Shown here in pieces: positions 58,601 through 64,000 of a DNA stretch of 64,000 nt (its first letter is position 1; each line of letters starts with the position of its first letter). The notes beneath the pieces were generated by a model. The model made no database searches. It was not told the DNA's origin and worked only from the letters and a program-made list of their open reading frames with translations. Made by a program: the position numbers and the translations under genes. Origin of the DNA: Dryas octopetala (lineage: Eukaryota; Streptophyta; Magnoliopsida; Rosales; Rosaceae); assembly GCA_963921425.1 (NCBI GenBank), contig OY992835.1:2542001-2606000 (forward strand), read 5' to 3'.

Positions 58601-60312
58601 ATTTATTTCTTTGGCCTTGTTATTGGTTTCGGTATTGAGCTTTTAAATTATGAACTTGGTTGTTTATTTAATTGCTCATATTGTTTTATACTTGTTGTGC
58701 TATAAAGCATGTTATTAAATGAAAGGAATGAATTGATCGATTATATCATTGGATTGTCATTTCATGTTCATTTGGCATCATATATTCATATGAAGCATTG
58801 AGGGCAGCCATGCTTTGCATGGGGGGCTGCCAAGGCATACATTAGTATTCATATTTATTGAATCAAGAATGTTTACACTAATATGGTTCTAGTGTTTGGA
58901 CTTCCTAATTAGAGATGAGGGGGTGCAGTTTTTACTCTATCCTTGAGTTCAATTCCCTAAACGTATGCATACATGTGTCGTCTAGAGTGTTATGAGAAAT
59001 AAAGAATATGCTAGCAGGAAAAAGTAAATGAGTTTTTATTTACTTTGGTGAAAGGACATCTCACTATCTAGATCTTACTTTTTAATAAGATGTGTGAGAC
59101 AACGGTAATTTATATTAATTACAAATTAGGGAATAAGTCCATTGTTTATAAACTTTGATAGGTTTGCAATGTCATGGAGAAAAAAGTACACTTGCATTGT
59201 TATTTAATTTAACATGCATATGCATTTCATGAGATTGATCATGTTAGATACATATTAAAATGGATGCATGATGGTTTGATAATGCTCGAAAAGGCATGGG
59301 ATTATGTTGGGAATTATGACCATGATTTTATGCTTATGAAATTGTATTTTGAGCATTGAAATTGATTATACTTGTGCTTGTATAATTGTGGCTTCGATCT
59401 TTGAAAATAGATTTGTTTAATTTTCAAAAAAAGAATGATTTGATTATATTTAAATGTTTTAAATAGGTTTCCATTTAATTAATTGAATTATTTATTTGGG
59501 CAATAGCCAATTCGGCATGGGCTTAGGCCATTAACAAAATCTACTTGTTATTGAATTGATTGTATTGAATTGTTTGAGTTTTGTTGGACTAGTTGAGTGT
59601 GTGATCAGCTGTTTTGGTGATGCTCACCCCTACACAGTTTGTTAAGTTGCAGGAAACCATTAGGACAAAAGGATGGTTAGCTTTATTGAGATTTCAGTTA
59701 GCAAAGGATGAAGGTTTGAAAGTAAAGAGAATTCACTAAGGATTAGCATACCATCACCACCCACGTCCATATACTCGAGTGACGAGGAAGAGGACCCAAT
59801 TATGGATGAGTTAGTTACTATCTTTTTTATTTATCTTTTTATTTTAGTTAAGAAGTTTGAGAAAATGATTAATTAGCGATTAGTATGGCTCAGTTACTTA
59901 TTTAATATTTGATACTTATTTATGTTGATTTGTCTACACCAAGAATTAGATTTTAAATTATAGTTTTCACTCTCACTTGGATTTCAATTTCTTATTTGAT
60001 GTATTGTTTATTAATTTTAAAACAAAGGGTCTACCTTCATTTTCTTGAAATTGATTTATCTTAGAAAGTGAATAACTAAAGCACACCATTTTTACAAAGC
60101 TTCCATTTGCGGTTTACTCCAATTGTTTGTTATTAAAATGAAAATAAATTCTCACGGTTTTTGGAGTTTAGTTTGTTTAAAATTTAATGCCTTATATTGA
60201 TCTTCAATCTTGGCATGTTCTTACTTAGGATTAATGAGAGTATGTCGAGGTTAAATACCAATGTAGCGCTGCCACATGCCTAAAGTGCTAGACCTCATTT
60301 TGGGGTGTGACA
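55698..60312 (+). mobile_element. Solo LTR-2, very long (about 4.6 kb)
   Basis: It begins TGTAACACCCCAAAT and ends ATTTTGGGGTGTGACA, imperfect inverted termini with TG...CA. The flanks are CAATG (55693-55697) and CCATG (60313-60317), a 5-bp TSD with one change. There is no retrotransposon protein inside. A TATA-like CTTTTATAAAACC occurs twice in a short tandem repeat (56640 and 56687), followed by a GA-rich leader. LTRs of 4-6 kb are known in Tat/Ogre-lineage gypsy elements, which its end motifs resemble. The alternative is a gene-less LARD-like element, but no internal LTR pair was seen. Confidence 0.65.
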
Positions 60313-60399
60313 CCATGTGTCTTATTCTTAAGAAAAATGTAAAAAAACCATAAACATATTAAAGAGTACTGGTGTTGGACTCCTCCTTGCTTTCTTCAC

Positions 60400-60820
60400 T
60401 TCGATGAATTTCTAAATTAGGCCATCTTCGTGACCTTCAATCACTCCTCCTTGTGCTTCCTAGAGAGGAAACAAAACATAGGGTCATCAAATTAAATGGT
60501 AACCCCACTAATCAAAATCCTTGATCTGTAGCATGCAAAACCATTGCATGTTAATGCAACAAATTAAAAAATAATTGAAGGGAATTACCTTGTGATCTAA
60601 TCAAGAAAGATTAGTTTCCAGAAAAAAGGTTTGGTCGCCCCTAAGATGGAAAGAATGGCTGACTCGAATATGCTGAAGCAGATGACGTTCTTCACTACTC
60701 TTCTGAAGCTTTATAGGCTCCTTTTCAAATATAGATCGACGCTGGAGAAGGAGAGGTCCTAGATTAGAGACGTTGTAACATTTTATATGATCCAAGATTA
60801 ATAAAATTATACTCATCAAT
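60400..60820 (-). pseudogene. Exon-like fragment, possibly captured by the TIR transposon
   Basis: On the minus strand a frame at 60819-60601 (LLLQRRSIFEKEPIKLQKSS, then LLQHIRVSHSFHLRGDQ) is followed by AAG and a GTAATT donor. A TTTCCTCTCTAG acceptor at about 60465 then precedes EAQGGVIEGHEDG. I do not recognise the gene. Exon-intron style inside a TIR element would fit transduplicated host DNA, but the evidence is thin. Confidence 0.25.
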
Positions 60821-61061
60821 TAATACACTTTGTATATGAACAGCCCCAACATACCGTTGACGATGTTTTGTTGCGGTTGTTTTGGATGATAGTGTAAAGG
60901 GTTGTTTAATTAAGGTTGTGTTTGTTGGGTGTGTTAAGTAGAATTGTTGGGTGTGATGTTTGGTTTAGTTGTTGGGTTTTAGTAAAGATAGTTTAGGAAA
61001 ACATGTTGGGTGTATTAATAAATTTTAACATTTTTTTAAATAAAGGTGGGTGTAAAAAGTA

Positions 61062-61106
61062 TGTTGGGGCTACTGATAAAAAAATTGGGTCCGAATAGCG
61101 GCACCC
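61062..61106 (-). repeat. Right terminal inverted repeat (45 bp)
   Basis: Inverse of 42749-42793. A shorter copy of its inner part (CAGCCCCAACATA) also lies at 60841 in the opposite orientation. Confidence 0.85.
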
Positions 61107-61336
61107 TTGTTTCCACACTTTTTTTTAGAGCCAATTACAAAAAAATCAATAAATATTTTCAATATTATAAATTAGTCAATGAACTTTTTAAAAATACCAT
61201 GATATTCACTATTGACCAAAATGAAAGTAAAAGAAACTAATTTACGTATATTGCCACTGTGCTAACATGTTGTTGACATTACCAATGTCCAATTTTTCAA
61301 ATTACATATAAGTCAATAACAATCACATACTTTTTT

Positions 61337-61575
61337 TAATTAGTAACTGTGTGACAGTTATCGTTTTTTAATTGGTAACTGTCACACATTTTCCTTTTTT
61401 TAATTGAAAACTGTGTGACAGTTACCACTTTTATGTTTTTTAATTAATAACTATCAAACAATTACTCTTTTTTAATTAGTGGCTATCACAGAGTTATCGT
61501 TTTTTAACTGGAAACTGTCACACAGTTACAGTTTTTAGACTTGGTGATTGTGTGATAATCACCATTTTTAAAATT
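61337..61575. repeat. Minisatellite of about seven 33-bp units with palindromic cores
   Basis: Each unit has a T-rich spacer, TTAATT(A/G), and a core near TAACTGTGTGACAGTTA or TAACTGTCACACAGTTA, which is nearly self-complementary. Units are diverged but in register. Confidence 0.75.
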
Positions 61576-61795
61576 GAGTAAAAAAAATTTGGAAGGATAT
61601 GATAGTAATTCAACACTAGGAATATTGAATGACTTATTAATGTCTCTTGCATGCCATAGCTAGAATGAAATCCCTTATAGAGCATCCTCTATATAGTTTG
61701 ATATCTAAAATTATGTAGCTGCTACAAACTACCTATTTTTCAGTCATTTTCTTTTGCATGCTCACTACCTATTAAGTGGATTACAGTTAGTATAC

Positions 61796-61818
61796 ATAGA
61801 TAGATAGATAGATAGATA
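61796..61818. repeat. (ATAG)n microsatellite
   Basis: Five to six copies of ATAG/TAGA. Confidence 0.9.
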
Positions 61819-62186
61819 CACACGTAGACACATATACAGTACCATTTCACACATATACGGTACCGTTTCACACATCCGGTACCATTTCGTTATCCTATAA
61901 TGTCATAGAGCATACAGAACAGAAGACCGGACAACATAATAAGTTTGAGGACTGAATATGAGTATTCTCTGCATTCATAATTCCCTCATGGGCAATGTGC
62001 CCGGGATCGTATGTAATTCTGACAACCGAGTTACATGAGAAGATGTACAATTTCTAATATGGTCGAAAACCAGTAAAATGATCCCCAAAAATTAACCGGT
62101 AGAAACAAATAAAGAAGCATGACATATTCACAAAAAACCTAACCTCAGAGAAAACACAAATATAAACTGAGAGAAAAAAAATGCTG

Positions 62187-63768
62187 CTATTCAGGGGCAT
62201 TTGGATCTCTATCAAGCAGTACATCTCCAGACTCCTTTTTCTTGAAAAGCTTTTCAACCAAAACATCCCAGTTTGCCCTTCCACCAGTGGACTTTGACTT
62301 TGCGTCACTAGCAACTTTACTCTCAGTCCCACTCTCACTCTCACTCTCACTCTGCCGGGCCTCTGGGTTTTCGTCCTTGGAAGCTTCCTCGTTGCCTGTT
62401 ACAGCATGAGGTACATTCAAACTGACGGCCCTTTCCAATGCATGTTTGTGTTCTTGTTCAATAGTCTGCAACCTCTCTAGTTTTTGTACTTTTGGAGCAG
62501 TTGTTATGGTCTCAGCACCACTCCTCATTCTCTGAAGAGTAATTCCATGAATTGTCAGTAATTATTCAACAGCAAAAGCTAAGCATTAAGGAAAAAGTCT
62601 CAAATCAATCTTTTACTTTAAATTTATGATTCACATATACTAGTATTCTCAGGGAGAAAAAAAAAGACAGAAGGGAGACAGAATTATTAAGAATCAATTA
62701 TGATCAGGAGAAATTTATCATGCCTTGCAGCAGATGACTTGGATATCACAAACCCATCGCACAGTCATCACTGGCATGGTACCAATGGATATTCTCTATA
62801 TGACACTATCTAAACAATAAGAAATATCATAGTAAGGGAAAAACATAAGACATTCTGACAATTGAATCCATGCCCACATGTTGGTACTTAAACAATTTTC
62901 AGTTTCGAAAGGAGGGAGAAAACAAATGATAGGGAAAGAAAGGGAAAGCTTTTTCTTCAAGCAATTGGGTTGCTTCGTCAATGTAGGGACAAGGTCACAG
63001 ACAGGCTATCTTCCCTTCCGATCTTCTCCCTCCGTTTATTTCTGCTTAAACTAAGTAAAAAGACCAAAGAGAGTCTCTTGGGCTCTCCCCTTCTTAAACT
63101 AACATAGTCCCTTATCTTCTGTTTCTTCCTTTACTGCTTGTCCCTCTTTCCTCCAACCAAAGACAGCCTTAAGGCACACACATCCGCCACATGGCATACA
63201 AGATCATTTATAAACATTAAGACCCTTATGGAATGATTTTTCTCTCGTTCTTTTTCTAGACAATTCTAGAAGCTAACCTACAGATTAGTTTAAACAGGAG
63301 AATAAAGAGAGTGTTTATATTTTTCATATTCCGGTTCAAATAAAAAAAAAAATTATCATTGAGCTAAACATTATATATAACTTTAAAAAAATGAAATGAA
63401 TTAAACTCTCAAGCCGCCTTCTAAGTTCGATTGTAAATTTTGTATCAACAGTTTGAGAAATCATGCTTATCCAGAATATAAAAAAAGTACTGAAAATATC
63501 AGAATATGGTAAGATTAGGCACAAGATATTCAATCTTCTTTTATTTATGAACAATGATTACTCATGGTAGTCTATGTAGAAAAGTGAATAATGTTTGCAC
63601 TTGTACAATGTTGAATGTTATGTTCCACTTACTTCTAAAGCCTTCTCTGCTTCCCTTTCTATCCAAATAATTCCATGATCAGATGTGGCATTACATGACA
63701 AGACAATATGTTCAAATCTCCCATCAACAGGAATAGCAGTTCTGACCTCTGGAGGATACCTTCCACAT
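62187..63768 (-). CDS. 3' end of a host gene, unrecognised (two last exons)
   Basis: I do not recognise the family. The exon 63768-63633 (136 nt, CGRYPPEVRTAIPVDGRFEH, SCNATSDHGIIWIEREAEKA) has an AG acceptor and a perfect GTAAGT donor. It joins in phase the last exon 62531-62187 (RMRSGAETITTAPKVQKLER, then QEHKHALERAVSLN, a Ser/Glu-rich SESESESGTES stretch, NWDVLVEKLFKKKESG, and a stop after DRDPNAPE). The C-terminus is hydrophilic with a helix-prone charged part and a disordered acidic linker. The 1.1-kb intron between them could hold another exon near 62730-62790. Upstream exons lie beyond the right edge. Clean splice sites and non-repetitive wording make it the best host-gene candidate here. 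Confidence 0.65.
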
Positions 63769-64000
63769 CTGTTATACCAAGTAGTTAGGAACCCAATCAT
63801 CAGATAAATGCAACAGTTTCAGTAGGAACATATCATCACTGTCTTTTCAAAAGCCCTCGTAGACATATTCAAGACTTTCTTAATTTTAAACTTGCACATG
63901 AATATTAGAATGATTTTACTCAATGCAAAAGTAAGGTATAACAGTCCAGCTGCATAGCTGAATGTTTATAATGGATTTCTTTCAGAAATGCAAAGCATTG

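Larger units (their letters stand above)
42749..61106. mobile_element. Old TIR DNA transposon, split by three LTR-element insertions
   Basis: The 45-bp ends (42749-42793 and 61062-61106) are inverted copies with 2 mismatches. Removing the nested solo LTRs and the Sirevirus leaves about 1.07 kb: 42749-43002, a 23-bp bridge and 60313-61106. Flanking TTCTTTTC and TTGTTTCC agree at 6 of 8 bases, a possible worn 8-bp duplication. There is no transposase, so it would be non-autonomous. Minus-strand exon-like pieces at 60400-60820 suggest captured gene DNA. The alternative is two unrelated members of one MITE family facing each other. Confidence 0.5.
61107..62186. other. Intergenic DNA rich in small repeats
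   Basis: No ORF is supported. It holds the palindromic minisatellite (61337-61575), a short microsatellite (61796) and, near 61829-61890, three copies of a 20-bp phrase (TTTCACACAT..CGGTACC). The last 100 bp may be the 3' untranslated region of the gene at 62187. Confidence 0.5.

Noticed and set aside
1..64000. CRISPR arrays, bacterial operons, phage or plasmid modules
   Set aside because: No regular direct repeats with unique spacers and no prokaryotic gene organisation. The tandem repeats seen are minisatellites within plant transposons.

Overview
The window looks like nuclear DNA of a flowering plant, most likely a eudicot. It is AT-rich and intron-bearing, and almost all of it is plant-type transposable elements: Ty1/copia and Ty3/gypsy LTR retrotransposons, a CACTA (En/Spm-like) DNA transposon, MITEs and a tRNA-derived SINE-like piece. 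Repeat style hints weakly at Rosaceae, but I would not rely on that. I see no rRNA, organellar, bacterial or CRISPR sequence. Only two stretches look like host genes, both on the minus strand: a small five-exon gene (3273-7035) and the 3' end of an unrecognised gene (62187-63768).

Left third (1-18 kb). A gag-only retroelement with one LTR lies at 1-1663 and a decayed gypsy reverse transcriptase at 1977-2700. The small five-exon gene follows; one intron holds a perfect 84-bp palindrome and a foldback MITE. Several more MITE/foldback pieces follow (8.4-10.1 kb). A 2.75-kb solo LTR with perfect TSDs (CCTAC) occupies 13574-16322. A further gypsy-type LTR (17035-17847) lies just before a plant-mobile-domain (PMD) reading frame that has its own TATA box and points the other way.

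Middle (18.4-42.3 kb) is a four-level nest. The PMD pseudogene is split by Copia A (18590-39775, TSD CGCTT, 173-bp LTRs). Copia A is split inside a Glu codon by a 16.3-kb CACTA element (20363-36664). The CACTA transposase gene carries Copia B (24943-30400, TSD AAGAT) in an intron. The CACTA element has two genes: a TNP2-type transposase, damaged at its N-terminus, and a 12-exon gene ending in a C48/Ulp1-like cysteine protease with its catalytic His, Asp, Gln and Cys present. LTR divergence falls inward (Copia A about 3.5%, Copia B about 0.5%), as nesting order predicts. A 5'-truncated Copia C with its 3' LTR follows.

Right third (42.7-61.1 kb) is a second nest. Matching 45-bp inverted repeats at 42749 and 61106 appear to bound one old non-autonomous DNA transposon. 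Inside it are a 1.3-kb solo LTR (TSD AGATC) and a 4.6-kb solo LTR. The 1.3-kb LTR is itself split by a very young Sirevirus-type copia (44155-55511, TSD ATTCT, LTRs of 1672 bp with about 3 differences). The Sirevirus has an intact 1683-codon gag-pol, an extra GC-rich sense ORF in the env-like position that resembles the 'putative plant transposon protein' family, and an array of polypurine tracts. This is the element most likely to be still competent for movement.
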